From Mucilaginibacter empetricola (lineage in GTDB: Bacteria > Bacteroidota > Bacteroidia > Sphingobacteriales > Sphingobacteriaceae): a DNA stretch of 64,000 bases. A program made the position numbers and the translations under genes. Positions 9,538-18,633 of the stretch are shown here, piece after piece. The DNA is taken from the NCBI RefSeq assembly GCF_024808665.1, contig NZ_JANUBZ010000002.1, positions 688,017 through 752,016 of the forward strand, written 5' to 3'. How positions within the stretch are numbered: the first letter of the stretch is position 1; each line of letters begins with the position of its first letter. The notes beneath the pieces are model-generated. The model worked only from the letters and a program-made list of their open reading frames with translations, was not told the DNA's origin and ran no database searches.

Positions 9538-11067
9538 ATGAAAACGATAAAAATATTATTATTTGCGCCCCTGGCATTGCTGCTATTTGGCGGATGTAAA
9601 AAAATACTTCAGGAGGACCCGAAGGCTACTTTAACGCCGGGTACCTATTATAAAACGCAAAGTGATCTGGATGGTGCCGTTAACGCTATGTACATTGTAT
9701 TGGCAAGAGATGGATCATGGGGCTTTACCAGTAAAATGTTCTCTTATTTTGGTTCTGATGACCTTACAACGGACCCGGGCTTAAATAAGGCCGATCAGCG
9801 GGATTTCGACAGATTATCCGGAGGCAGTACAAATCAAAGCCTGCCAGCCGAATGGAATGGTCCCTGGGCTTGTATTTACCAGGCTAATAACGTAATTTCT
9901 GTTTATAAAAATGTAAATTCAACTGATGCGCTTAAGAACGAGTCTGCAGGTCAGGCTTACTTTTTAAGAGGCTTGTGTTATTATTACCTGGTCAGAACAT
10001 TTGGAGAAGTGCCACTTGTTTTAGGAACTATTGATCCAAATTCAAGGCCGCCGAGGGCTTCCGTGTCAGATGTTTACGCATCAATAATAAGTGACCTTAA
10101 TACAGCAAAAAGTATGCTGGGCACCACGCTGGAACAAGGCAAGCCAAATGTGTACGCGGTAAGTTCTGTTTTGAGTGATGTATACCAAACAATGGCTGGC
10201 TGGCCGCTTAATCAAACAAGCAATTATGCTCTGGCCGCTGCCGCTGCGAATACTGTGATACAGGCGGGTGTTTATGATCTGAATACACCTTATGACAAAG
10301 TATTTTCTACAAATAACAGTTCCGAATCTATTTTTGCATTGCAATATAATGTTGCCGCCAGTTTGCCGCAGCGTAGTTTCGGCTCAACCAGTGTACCGCT
10401 TGATGAAGTTGCCCTTGATGGTTCAAGCGGCTGGGATGATTTTTATCCCGAATTAACTTTCTTTAAAGATGCACCAAAATGTACCCGTACCGACCTTACA
10501 TTTTATACCACTTTAAAAATAAGGAACACTGATAACGTGACATTTACTTTATACCCATGGTATGATAGCCACACGCATGCACAACACCCATATTATAAAA
10601 AGTTCAGGGCCGGGTTAAATGGCGATGGCGTAAATGAAACAGCCACTACCATTAATTCCATACAACCAAGTACTAATAAGGCCTATGATATTATGAGGTA
10701 TCCGCAGGTTCTTTTAAATTATGCTGAATCGTCGGATATGGCAGGTGGTGGGCCAACAGCACAAAGTTATGCGGCTATAAATCAGGTTAGAGCGCGTGCT
10801 GGTGAGCCACCACTTACGCCTGGCCTCTCACAGCAGGCGTTTAGGGATTCTGTAGTATACGAGCGGGCCTATGAGTGTGCCGGTGAGTTTGGTGTACGCT
10901 GGTTTGATATTTGCAGATTGCAGCTATTACCTACCATAATTGCGGTTCGTGACCCTTCAGAAAATCCAATCCCTGCCGGAACAAACGTGCAGGAAAAGTA
11001 TTTAGCTCCCATTCCTTATGCCGAAATGGTGTTGAATCCGGCATGGAAACAAAACCCGGGCTATTAA
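9538..11067 (+). CDS. SusD/RagB-family surface glycan-binding lipoprotein
   Basis: The 509-residue protein starts with a lipoprotein signal, FGGC at about residue 20, followed by KK, and continues with the SusD helices and TPR scaffold (YFLRGLCYYYLVRTFGEVPLV, VYASIISDLNTAK). The C-terminal half has the usual INQVRARAG and ECAGEFGVRWFDICR blocks and ends AWKQNPGY, the standard SusD ending. It sits 40 bases after its SusC partner and only 38 bases before the SGNH gene, so the carbamoylation cassette may be in the same transcript. The ligand is unknown. Confidence 0.95.
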   Translation: MKTIKILLFAPLALLLFGGCKKILQEDPKATLTPGTYYKTQSDLDGAVNAMYIVLARDGSWGFTSKMFSYFGSDDLTTDPGLNKADQRDFDRLSGGSTNQSLPAEWNGPWACIYQANNVISVYKNVNSTDALKNESAGQAYFLRGLCYYYLVRTFGEVPLVLGTIDPNSRPPRASVSDVYASIISDLNTAKSMLGTTLEQGKPNVYAVSSVLSDVYQTMAGWPLNQTSNYALAAAAANTVIQAGVYDLNTPYDKVFSTNNSSESIFALQYNVAASLPQRSFGSTSVPLDEVALDGSSGWDDFYPELTFFKDAPKCTRTDLTFYTTLKIRNTDNVTFTLYPWYDSHTHAQHPYYKKFRAGLNGDGVNETATTINSIQPSTNKAYDIMRYPQVLLNYAESSDMAGGGPTAQSYAAINQVRARAGEPPLTPGLSQQAFRDSVVYERAYECAGEFGVRWFDICRLQLLPTIIAVRDPSENPIPAGTNVQEKYLAPIPYAEMVLNPAWKQNPGY

Positions 11068-11105
11068 TTAACTTTACTGGATAACTAAATGAAGACTAAT
11101 AATTT

Positions 11106-13151
11106 ATGCCGGTAAAAAAGAATAAATACTCGTCATTAAAAAAACCGTCCAGAAAGAAAACTATATTATTTAAAGGGATCAGTATTATACTGGTCCCTTT
11201 AATAATTCTTTGTTTGATTGAATTTGGGTTAAGGTTGTTTCAATATGGTAATAACCTCCATCTGTTTGTTGAATACAAAGACAATGCTGATTACCTGGTA
11301 TTTAATCCCAATGCTTCAAAAAGGTATTTTACCGACCGGGATATCGCTACTACCGGGAATAGTGAAATTTTTAAAAAGAAAAAGGATAGTAATACCATAC
11401 GGCTGTTTGTTTTAGGTGAATCTACCACCGTTGGGTATCCTTATTTTCACAATGGCTCCTTTCATCGCTGGCTGCAGTATCGCCTTACGCACGATTATCC
11501 CGATAAAAATTTTGAAATTATTAATCTGTCATTAACAGCTGTAAATTCCTACACGGTATTAGGCTTTGCCAAAGAGGTGGTAAACTATGAACCGGATGCG
11601 GTATTGATTTATACCGGGCATAATGAATTTTATGGTGCGCTTGGAGCTGCATCTACCCAAAATATAAGCAGCAGCAGATTTATGGTAAATTTAATTCTCG
11701 GCCTGCGTGAATTCAAGATTGTACAATTAATGAGCAATGTTTTTGAAAAGGTTTCTTTAAACACCTCTGCTGCCAAATCAGGTGAAAGCCGGATGCAGTT
11801 AATGGCTGCAAAACAGCAAATCCCTTACCGGTCCGATCTGTATGAAAAAGGTGTGGAGCAATTTAAAACGAATATGGATGCCACGTTTAGCTTGTTCAAT
11901 CAGCATCACATTCCGGTTTTTGTGAGTAATCTGGTAAGCAATGATAAGGACCTGAAACCATTTATAAGTTTTGATGCGGATGATAAAAAGAAAGCCGGTT
12001 TTGATGAAAACTATCAGAGTGGGTTAAAAGCCTTCAATGCGAAAGATTTTAATACAGCAATAAACTTCTTTAATGCTGCCAATAAATGGTATAATGAAAG
12101 CGCGAATTGTAACTATTATTTAGCACAGTCATATTTTGATGCGGGGAATTTTCTGCAAGCCAAAATATTTTTTGCAACAGCCAGTGATCTGGACGGGTTG
12201 CGTTTCAGGGCGCCACAGGAGTTTAATTCTATATTATTTCAATTAAGCCACAATTACCCCAATGTTCACCTGGTGGATACAAAGACTGCGTTTGAATCCT
12301 TTTCCGATCATCAAATTATAGGCGATAAACTTATTACAGATCATGTCCATCCCAATTTAAAAGGGTATGCTATAATGTCCGATGCGTTTTATACTGCTAT
12401 AAATAAAGCTCATATTTTGCCTGCAGCCGGTTCGGATGCGATGTCATTTAACAAATTACTGAATGACATGCCTGTTACTAAACCTGATTCACTTGCAGGG
12501 TTATACCGTATACTTAATCTTAAAACACATTGGCCATATAATGAACCACACGCTGCCGATTCAATTAAAACTGAAACGGAAGAACAAACTCTGGCTTATA
12601 ACCTCGTTTTTAAAAAAGCAATCTGGAGCGATACTATGGGTGAATTATATACCAATTACACAAACAAAGGCGATTATGAACAGGCCAGGAATGTGTTGGA
12701 AGGTTTGGCATTAGAATATCCGGCTGATGCAGGTCTCGCCGAAAAAATTGCTATGTTAAGTGGTGTTTTAAAAAATGATACCACTACATTGTTTTATTTT
12801 AGAAGGGCATTTATTATTTCACCTTCATTTGAAAGGGCTAGATATACGTTTGTACTTTTCCTTAAGCTTGATGAACCGGAAAAAGCGCTGCCTTATCTGG
12901 ACTATGCTATTGCAAATAACTCAGCAGGTTTAAAGCTTGATGCCGTAAAAGTCGCCGTTGGCGATGTGATACAACTGAAGAAAGTTTATGCTACAGATTT
13001 GACAGACATTGAGCTGATAAATAAAATTGCCGCCACTTATTTGAAAATGGGTAATAAAGATGCAGCAATAAAATATATTAATAAGGCTCAAAAATTGAAC
13101 AATAAAAATCAAAATACCCAGCAGTTGCTCGCTGAGGTAAAAGCGAAATAA
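11106..13151 (+). CDS. Membrane-anchored SGNH/GDSL-type hydrolase with TPR repeats
   Basis: The 681-residue protein has a basic N terminus, one membrane helix (about residues 21-43), an SGNH fold and a TPR-rich C terminus. SGNH blocks are visible as LFVLGESTTVGYPY (block I with the nucleophile serine), IIYTGHNEFYG-like IYTGHNEFYGALG (block III Asn) and ITDHVHPNLKGY (block V, Asp/His). TPR-like segments are at about 300-365 and 500-680. Such proteins act as esterases or acyltransferase-like enzymes on the periplasmic side. The gene heads a tight block with SxtJ, DUF5989 and a carbamoyltransferase, so a role in trimming or presenting a carbamoylated glycan or metabolite is reasonable. Domains are clear; substrate is not. 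Confidence 0.75.
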   Translation: MPVKKNKYSSLKKPSRKKTILFKGISIILVPLIILCLIEFGLRLFQYGNNLHLFVEYKDNADYLVFNPNASKRYFTDRDIATTGNSEIFKKKKDSNTIRLFVLGESTTVGYPYFHNGSFHRWLQYRLTHDYPDKNFEIINLSLTAVNSYTVLGFAKEVVNYEPDAVLIYTGHNEFYGALGAASTQNISSSRFMVNLILGLREFKIVQLMSNVFEKVSLNTSAAKSGESRMQLMAAKQQIPYRSDLYEKGVEQFKTNMDATFSLFNQHHIPVFVSNLVSNDKDLKPFISFDADDKKKAGFDENYQSGLKAFNAKDFNTAINFFNAANKWYNESANCNYYLAQSYFDAGNFLQAKIFFATASDLDGLRFRAPQEFNSILFQLSHNYPNVHLVDTKTAFESFSDHQIIGDKLITDHVHPNLKGYAIMSDAFYTAINKAHILPAAGSDAMSFNKLLNDMPVTKPDSLAGLYRILNLKTHWPYNEPHAADSIKTETEEQTLAYNLVFKKAIWSDTMGELYTNYTNKGDYEQARNVLEGLALEYPADAGLAEKIAMLSGVLKNDTTTLFYFRRAFIISPSFERARYTFVLFLKLDEPEKALPYLDYAIANNSAGLKLDAVKVAVGDVIQLKKVYATDLTDIELINKIAATYLKMGNKDAAIKYINKAQKLNNKNQNTQQLLAEVKAK

Positions 13152-13159
13152 AAATAGCC

Positions 13160-13552
13160 ATGAAGAAATTTTTACCAGCTATAACAAAAAAAGAATGCGC
13201 TGAATTTGGTCAGGCGGCCATTTTAGTGTTATTATTTTTTGCACTAAAGCATAAAGGTAATGCTTATTATACCCAACTTGCCTTTATTTCCATGCTCGTT
13301 ACAATAGTAGCGCCAATTATATTGTACCCATTTGCAATCGTGTGGTTTGGTTTATCAAAAGTGCTGAGCATTGTTGGCCCGGCTATTATGCTTGGTATTA
13401 TTTTTTTTGTTTTTGTAATGCCGGTGGGTTTATTGAGGCGGTTAATTGGCCGTAACAGCCTGCGATTAAAGCAATTCAAAAAAAGCGGCGCTTCAGTTTT
13501 AACAGACAGGAATCACACTTTTACTGCGGAAGATTTATTGCACACATTTTAA
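13160..13552 (+). CDS. SxtJ-family small membrane protein
   Basis: The 130-residue protein has about three membrane helices (residues 15-32, 38-58, 65-90) and a conserved soluble tail LKQFKKSGASVLTDRNHTFT followed by AEDLLH. That tail, together with a position just before a DUF5989 gene and a carbamoyltransferase, matches the SxtJ family, named after a protein of unknown function in saxitoxin gene clusters. It starts 8 bases after the SGNH gene. It may anchor the carbamoyltransferase at the membrane, but no function has been shown that I know of. Confidence 0.7.
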   Translation: MKKFLPAITKKECAEFGQAAILVLLFFALKHKGNAYYTQLAFISMLVTIVAPIILYPFAIVWFGLSKVLSIVGPAIMLGIIFFVFVMPVGLLRRLIGRNSLRLKQFKKSGASVLTDRNHTFTAEDLLHTF

Positions 13553-13562
13553 ATTACAGACG

Positions 13563-13712
13563 ATGGAATTTTTAAATGAGCTTTTCCTGTTTATGAAAAC
13601 CCGGAAAAAGTTTTGGCTGGTACCGCTTATTGTAATTTTGGTGTTGCTTTCGGCAATCACCGTAATAAGTGCTATCCCCTCGCTGGCGCCTTTCGTCTAT
13701 AGCTTATTTTAG
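13563..13712 (+). CDS. DUF5989-like 49-residue membrane peptide of the carbamoylation cassette
   Basis: This short gene is easily missed. The ATG at 13563 lies 10 bases after the SxtJ stop, and the TAG at 13710-13712 is 6 bases before the carbamoyltransferase ATG. The product starts MEFLNELFLFMKTRKKFWLV, has one hydrophobic helix (about 18-38) and ends APFVYSLF. The pattern of amphipathic MEFL start, KKFWL entry and APFxYxLF end is that of DUF5989 proteins found beside SxtJ and carbamoyltransferases; saxitoxin clusters have a similar tiny protein, SxtK, in this place. Function unknown, probably a small membrane subunit. Confidence 0.75.
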   Translation: MEFLNELFLFMKTRKKFWLVPLIVILVLLSAITVISAIPSLAPFVYSLF

Positions 13713-13718
13713 TATTTT

Positions 13719-15530
13719 ATGCCAACAGCCATACTCGGAATTTCGGCATATTATCATGATAGCGCTGCTGCCCTGATTATTAATGGGGCAATAGTTGCTG
13801 CAGCGCAGGAAGAACGTTTTTCGAGAATAAAAAATGACGCCGGTTTTCCCGATCAGGCTATTGCCTATGTATTACAGGAAGGCGGTATTGATTTTGACGA
13901 GTTAACATCAATTGTTTTTTACGATAAACCTTTATTGAAATTTGAGCGCCTGCTGGAAACTTATCATGCTTTTGCTCCCTTCGGGTTGCTTAGTTTTGCC
14001 AAAGCCATCCCAATTTGGATCAAAGAAAAGCTGTTTATCAAAAGATCGATCAAGAAAAAGTGCAATGCTTTGGGTAAAAAAGATATTCCGATTTTATTTG
14101 CCGAACATCACCTATCACATGCCGCAAGCGCTTATTATCCATCGCCCTTTAATGAAGCAGCAATATTAACTATCGATGGGGTAGGCGAGTGGGCCACAAC
14201 TACTATTTGCCGCGGAACAGAAAATAAGATCGAAATACTTAAAGAATTGCGCTTTCCGCATTCTATTGGTTTACTATATGCATCCTTTACTTATTATTTA
14301 GGCTTTACCATTAACAGCGGCGAATATAAGGTGATGGGGCTGGCGCCGTATGGTAATCCAAATTCAATACAAGTATCAGGGTTTAAGCAAAAGATATTGG
14401 CCGAACTGGTTGATATAAGGGAAGATGGGTCGATATTGTTGAATATGGACTACTTTAGTTTTGCTACAGGCTTAAAAATGACCAATAACAAAAAATGGGA
14501 ATTGCTTTTTGGGTTTAAACGAAGAGCGCCAGAATCTGAAATTGAGCAGCAACATATCAATCTGGCTTTAGCTATACAGCAGGTAACCGAGTTAATAGTA
14601 ATTAAACTGGCTAAAACCGCCCGTGATATAACTGGTTGCAAGAACCTGGTTATGGCTGGTGGCGTCGCCCTTAATTGTGTCGCCAACAGTAAAATTGAGG
14701 CCGAAGGGATTTTTGACAATATGTGGATACAACCAGCCGGAGGCGATGCAGGCGGGGCATTGGGGGCAGCATATGCAGCTTTGTTTACTGGTAGTAAGGA
14801 TAAAAGGGAAACGCTTTTTAATGATAGGATGAAGGGGGCTTACCTGGGGCCTGAGTATACCGACAAGGATGTTTTAAGGCTGATTAATAACCAGAACATT
14901 CCTTACGTTTTTTTTGATGACTTTGCTGACCTGACATTGGTTGTAAGCCAGAAGATTGCGGACGGTAAGGTGGTAGGCTGGTTTCAGGGGCGGATGGAGT
15001 TTGGGCCGCGTGCCTTGGGAAACCGGAGTATTTTAGGCGATCCTCGGAATCCCGAAATGCAAAATATCATCAACACAAAAATAAAATCGAGGGAAAGCTT
15101 CAGGCCATTTGCTCCGGCAGTTTTGGAAGAAGACATTTCCAGGTATTTTACACCCGGTAAGTCTTCGCCCTATATGTTATTTACCGCTATGCTGAAAGAC
15201 AGCCTGCGTAAAGAAGAGCCCGGAAATTACGCCGACCTTAAACTCTATGACAGATTAAATTTTATTCGCGCCGATATACCAGCGGTTATACATGTTGATT
15301 ACTCAGCCAGGATTCAGACCGTTAACAAGAAATCAAACCCAAAGTTCTGGCAGCTGATTAATGATTTTAAAAACTTAACCGGATGCGTCATGCTCATCAA
15401 TACCTCATTTAATGTGAGAGATGAACCCATTGTTTGCACACCGGGAGATGCTTATAAAGACTTCATTACTACCGAAATGGACTATTTGGTATTGGGCAAT
15501 TTTTTGCTCACAAAAACTGAAGGGCTGTAA
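13719..15530 (+). CDS. NodU/CmcH-family O-carbamoyltransferase
   Basis: These enzymes make carbamoyl-adenylate from carbamoyl phosphate and ATP and transfer the carbamoyl group to a hydroxyl of a sugar or secondary metabolite. The 603-residue length is normal. The N-terminal Kae1-like domain shows ILGISAYYHDSAAALI, the metal-binding EHHLSHAASAYYPSPF and LTIDGVGEWATT. The central part has VMAGGVALNCVANSK and QPAGGDAGGALGAA, and the YrdC-like C-terminal domain has WFQGRMEFGPRALGNRSILG and INTSFNVRDEPIV. No truncation is seen. It follows SxtJ and DUF5989 with gaps of 10 bases or less. The acceptor is not identifiable. Capsule- or exopolysaccharide-related clusters are the usual setting, so the SusC/SusD neighbour is unusual. 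Confidence 0.9.
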   Translation: MPTAILGISAYYHDSAAALIINGAIVAAAQEERFSRIKNDAGFPDQAIAYVLQEGGIDFDELTSIVFYDKPLLKFERLLETYHAFAPFGLLSFAKAIPIWIKEKLFIKRSIKKKCNALGKKDIPILFAEHHLSHAASAYYPSPFNEAAILTIDGVGEWATTTICRGTENKIEILKELRFPHSIGLLYASFTYYLGFTINSGEYKVMGLAPYGNPNSIQVSGFKQKILAELVDIREDGSILLNMDYFSFATGLKMTNNKKWELLFGFKRRAPESEIEQQHINLALAIQQVTELIVIKLAKTARDITGCKNLVMAGGVALNCVANSKIEAEGIFDNMWIQPAGGDAGGALGAAYAALFTGSKDKRETLFNDRMKGAYLGPEYTDKDVLRLINNQNIPYVFFDDFADLTLVVSQKIADGKVVGWFQGRMEFGPRALGNRSILGDPRNPEMQNIINTKIKSRESFRPFAPAVLEEDISRYFTPGKSSPYMLFTAMLKDSLRKEEPGNYADLKLYDRLNFIRADIPAVIHVDYSARIQTVNKKSNPKFWQLINDFKNLTGCVMLINTSFNVRDEPIVCTPGDAYKDFITTEMDYLVLGNFLLTKTEGL

Positions 15531-15818
15531 CAAATTAACAATTATTGGCACTTGTTTTTAATGCCCCCGGAAACTATTTCACAGAATAGGAGATTTTAAT
15601 AAATTAGTACAGGAAGCAAACCGTTATAGAAAAAGAAACCCCCTTTTTAGCAAGAACGCGCAAGTCCTTTTGATTATATAATTGCTGAATTTGAATTAAT
15701 AGTAGCCCTTACTACTTACACATTATTTTTTTATTCTGTCATCCCAACTCTTCCTGAAGTATTAATAGTAATAAATATCTATTATGTTTTGATTAATAAT
15801 AGTATCTATTTGTGTTAA
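15531..15818. other. AT-rich spacer after the carbamoylation cassette
   Basis: No ORF or RNA gene is supported, and no strong terminator hairpin was found after 15530. The region is strongly AT-rich toward its right end, leading into box E. Confidence 0.35.
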
Positions 15819-15861
15819 TTAATTAATTATTAAGATATTTTTAATACTCGGCTATAACTTG
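15819..15861 (+). promoter_or_regulatory. Periodic TTAA box E with -7-like element upstream of the GH71/99-like lipoprotein
   Basis: TTAA occurs at 15819, 15830 and 15841, exactly 11 bp apart. Extra TTAA copies at 15815 and 15823 belong to a local TTAATTAATTAATTA tract, so chance contributes here. TATAACTTG at 15853-15861 contains a TAnnTTG, close to the -7 element, starting 14 bp after the last repeat. The ATG of the downstream gene is at 16003; the rest of the spacer to 16002 holds nothing recognised. Confidence 0.4.
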
Positions 15862-16002
15862 CATGCAACACCTATTATACCACCGTCTTTTTAAGATCAT
15901 TAGCTGTATTAATAATCATGCATACATTTATTTTAAAACCCCCTTAAAACGGAAAATAAATCCAATAAATAATTCCTAATACCTAATCAATACAAAATCA
16001 AT

Positions 16003-17667
16003 ATGAAAAAAATCAATATAATAATATTCGCGGCGCTTACGCTTATGGTAATTAGCTGCAGGAAAAACATTTCCGATCAATCAAATACGCCCGGAAAGGT
16101 GGCCCTTAAGTCAAGATCATTAGCATCTTCGCCGGGAGATGTTGTTGGGAAAGTAGTTGTTGGCTACCAGGGATGGTTCGCTGCAATTGGCGATGGTTCA
16201 CCAATAAATGCCTGGTGGCATTGGTCTCAAAACGAATCGCAAACTCCTTCAACAAACAACCTGGGGTTCAAATCATGGCCCGACGTACGCGACTATACCA
16301 GCACTTATCAAACAGGGTTTGCAAATTTGAACAATGGACAGCCAGCCAGCCTGTTTTCATCTTTTACCGATCAGACGGTTAACACGCATTTTCTATGGAT
16401 GCAGCAGAATGGTATTGACGCAGCCGCATTACAGAGGTTTGACCCTAATGGATCGGAAGGGCCCATTCGCGATGCAATAACCCTGAAAGTTAAAACTGCT
16501 GCGGAAACTTATGGCCGTAAGTTTTACATTATGTATGATGTAACCGACTGGACAAATATGCAGACTGAAATAAAAACCGATTGGACCAATAAAGTGTCTG
16601 CCTACACTTCCTCACCGGCTTATGCAAAGCAAAACGGCAAACCGGTAGTGTGTATCTGGGGATTTGGCTTTAACGATAACGATCATCCGTGGACGGCTGA
16701 TGTATGCCTGGATGTGATAAACTGGTTTAAAGCACAGGGTTGTTATGTTATAGGAGGTGTACCAACACAGTGGCGCACCGCACCAACAGGACAGGATTCA
16801 AAGCCGGGCTTTTTGGCTACCTATTCAGCTTTTAATATGCTCTCTCCCTGGATGATTGGCCGTGTTGGCAACATAAGCGACGCTGATAACTATTACAACA
16901 ATGTGAATATACCCGATCAGGCCTATTGTAATAGTAATGGTATCGACTATCAACCATGTGTATTGCCTGGCGATTTGCAGGAACATCAACGCGTACACGG
17001 AGATTTGATGTGGCACGAGTTTTATAATATGGTAAAACTAGGCTGTCAGGGTATTTACATATCAATGTTTGATGAATATAACGAAGGTAACCAGATTGCG
17101 AAAACGGCGGAAAGTTCAGGTTTTATTCCAGCTGGTTCATCGTTCGTAACGTTGGATGAAGATGGTACGGCATGCTCGGCTGATTATTATTTAAGATTGA
17201 CAGGTGACGGTGGTAAAATGCTAAAAGGGCAAATTGCACTTACAGCAACGCGCCCCACCCAGCCCGTGGTAAGTAGCGGCAGTGTTGCACCTATTGGGCA
17301 AACGGTAACTTTTAAAGGCTCAAACAATTTATATGTAAGCAGCGAAAATGGAACCCAGCCAATGACCTGCAACCGCACTGTCGCCCAGGGTTGGGAGTCA
17401 TTTACAGTTGTTGATGCCGGAGGTGGGAAAATTGCTTTGCAATCGCAGGGAAAATACGTGTCATCAGAAAATGGCACCCAGGCAATTACCTGCAACCGCA
17501 CATCAGTTGGCGCCTGGGAGCAATTTAATTGGATAAGCAATGCAGACGGAACAGTTTCTTTAAAGGGCAATAACGGACTGTTTGTTTCGAGTGAGAACGG
17601 TACCCAGGCCATGACCTGTAACAGAACTACAGCCGGACCATGGGAATCATTTAAAATAAATCAATAA
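16003..17667 (+). CDS. GH71/99-like glycosidase lipoprotein with C-terminal trefoil-like triple repeat
   Basis: The 554-residue protein begins with a lipoprotein signal (VISC, Cys at about residue 19). Residues 50-410 form a GH71/GH99-like barrel: [49 protein letters not shown] and [13 protein letters not shown]. From about 428 three copies of a roughly 42-residue unit follow, each with YVSSENGT or FVSSENGT, then TCNRT, then W-E-x-F. These resemble fascin-like or ricin-like beta-trefoil repeats and probably bind carbohydrate. GH99 members are endo-alpha-mannanases, so alpha-mannan is a candidate substrate, but these distant homologues are uncharacterised. It is a stand-alone gene between two terminators, preceded by TTAA box E. 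Confidence 0.75.
   Translation: MKKINIIIFAALTLMVISCRKNISDQSNTPGKVALKSRSLASSPGDVVGKVVVGYQGWFAAIGDGSPINAWWHWSQNESQTPSTNNLGFKSWPDVRDYTSTYQTGFANLNNGQPASLFSSFTDQTVNTHFLWMQQNGIDAAALQRFDPNGSEGPIRDAITLKVKTAAETYGRKFYIMYDVTDWTNMQTEIKTDWTNKVSAYTSSPAYAKQNGKPVVCIWGFGFNDNDHPWTADVCLDVINWFKAQGCYVIGGVPTQWRTAPTGQDSKPGFLATYSAFNMLSPWMIGRVGNISDADNYYNNVNIPDQAYCNSNGIDYQPCVLPGDLQEHQRVHGDLMWHEFYNMVKLGCQGIYISMFDEYNEGNQIAKTAESSGFIPAGSSFVTLDEDGTACSADYYLRLTGDGGKMLKGQIALTATRPTQPVVSSGSVAPIGQTVTFKGSNNLYVSSENGTQPMTCNRTVAQGWESFTVVDAGGGKIALQSQGKYVSSENGTQAITCNRTSVGAWEQFNWISNADGTVSLKGNNGLFVSSENGTQAMTCNRTTAGPWESFKINQ
17332..17664 (+). repeat. Three in-frame tandem repeats encoding the trefoil-like lobe
   Basis: The coding repeats centre on SSENGTQ..TCNRT at about 17338-17376, 17461-17502 and 17587-17628, about 125 bases apart. 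The DNA copies differ at many third positions, so this is an old duplication under protein-level selection. Three lobes are the number needed to close one beta-trefoil. Confidence 0.7.
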
Positions 17668-17688
17668 CCAATACGCTAATGATCTTTA

Positions 17689-17726
17689 AAGGGGTCGTAT
17701 CATAATTAAATGATGCGGCCTTTTTA
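17689..17726 (+). terminator. Terminator after the GH71/99-like lipoprotein gene
   Basis: An imperfect stem with G-T pairs and one bulge joins AAAGGGGTCGTATCAT to ATGATGCGGCCTTT, followed by TTT. It begins 20 bases after the stop codon. Confidence 0.65.
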
Positions 17727-17914
17727 TTTGCTTTAGCCACCCTGAATTTCATAAACCATAAGCCATTTTAATGAGCAGCAGAAATGCCGCAGATCTGCCT
17801 TTGGCGAATTATTAAAATTGCAGGCAATAAATAAACTTTACAACACTTGCAAAATAGGACGTAATTGATCGTTGTGATTATCATCATTTGTATTACTTAT
17901 TAAATTCTTAAGCG

Positions 17915-17959
17915 TTAACAGGGATTTAAAACTACCTTAACAACAGTAGTGTTTCTTTG
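17915..17959 (+). promoter_or_regulatory. Periodic TTAA box D with -7-like element, promoter of the first ECF sigma gene
   Basis: TTAACA, TTAAAA and TTAACA begin at 17915, 17926 and 17937, exactly 11 bp apart. TTTCTTTG at 17952-17959 is one mismatch from TAnnTTTG and starts 15 bp after the last repeat, as in box B. If this is the promoter, transcription would begin near 17966. That makes the GTG at 17978, not the TTG at 17957, the likely start of the sigma gene. The preceding spacer from 17727 has no ORF. Confidence 0.5.
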
Positions 17960-17977
17960 GCCAAACAAATATGGCTT

Positions 17978-18586
17978 GTGAAACACGCTTCTGATACTCA
18001 GCTTATCCTGGAATTGCAAAATGATGACCGCCAGGCATTTCGTGAAATATATGAGCGTTATTTGGCTAAACTGATTGCTATTGCCATCAAAAAAACAGGG
18101 GATGAAGATGATGCGATGGATATGATACAGGACCTGTTTTTATCTGTTTGGAAAAACCGCTATACCCTACAAATCAGCGGATCATTAGAGGCTTACCTTG
18201 TGGTTTCAATTAATTATATGACCTACAGGTGGTATAAGAAACAAAAATTTCAACCAGCGTCTTTAGATAACATTACAGAAAAACATGAGCAGTATGAAAA
18301 TACCACTGTCTATCAATTAGCTTTTGCTGAATTAAATATTGTTATTAATAGGGAAATTGAAGCTATGCCCGAAAAAATGCGACAGGTTTATTTATGCAGC
18401 CGGGAACAGGATATGAGTGGCACACAAATAGCAGCAGAATTAGGCATTTCTCACCAAACTGTCCGTAATCAGATCAGCAATGCGTTAAGCCGGTTAAAAA
18501 AGTCGGTAGATCATTACTATAATGTCATACCCGGCGATAAAATCAGCGAATTATTATTGCTGATAATTTTTTTTCATTTCATATAG
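17978..18586 (+). CDS. ECF-family RNA polymerase sigma factor (FecI-like) 1
   Basis: Group IV sigma factors of this kind turn on a neighbouring SusC/SusD operon when released by a FecR anti-sigma. Region 2 is visible as FREIYERYLAKLIAIAIKKTG followed by DEDDAMDMIQDLFLSVWKNR, and region 4 as MPEKMRQVYLCSREQ with the helix-turn-helix MSGTQIAAELGISHQTVRNQ. I chose GTG at 17978 (product KHASDTQLILEL, about 202 residues), because starts such as SDTxLxxxL are typical for the family and the upstream TTG at 17957 lies in the predicted promoter. TTG at 17957 remains possible. FecR follows 47 bases after the stop, then STN-SusC and SusD. Confidence 0.88.
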   Translation: MKHASDTQLILELQNDDRQAFREIYERYLAKLIAIAIKKTGDEDDAMDMIQDLFLSVWKNRYTLQISGSLEAYLVVSINYMTYRWYKKQKFQPASLDNITEKHEQYENTTVYQLAFAELNIVINREIEAMPEKMRQVYLCSREQDMSGTQIAAELGISHQTVRNQISNALSRLKKSVDHYYNVIPGDKISELLLLIIFFHFI

Positions 18587-18633
18587 TACACATCCCGCCC
18601 ATCAGTCACTTGATAAGTATAAAGGCTTTTTAA

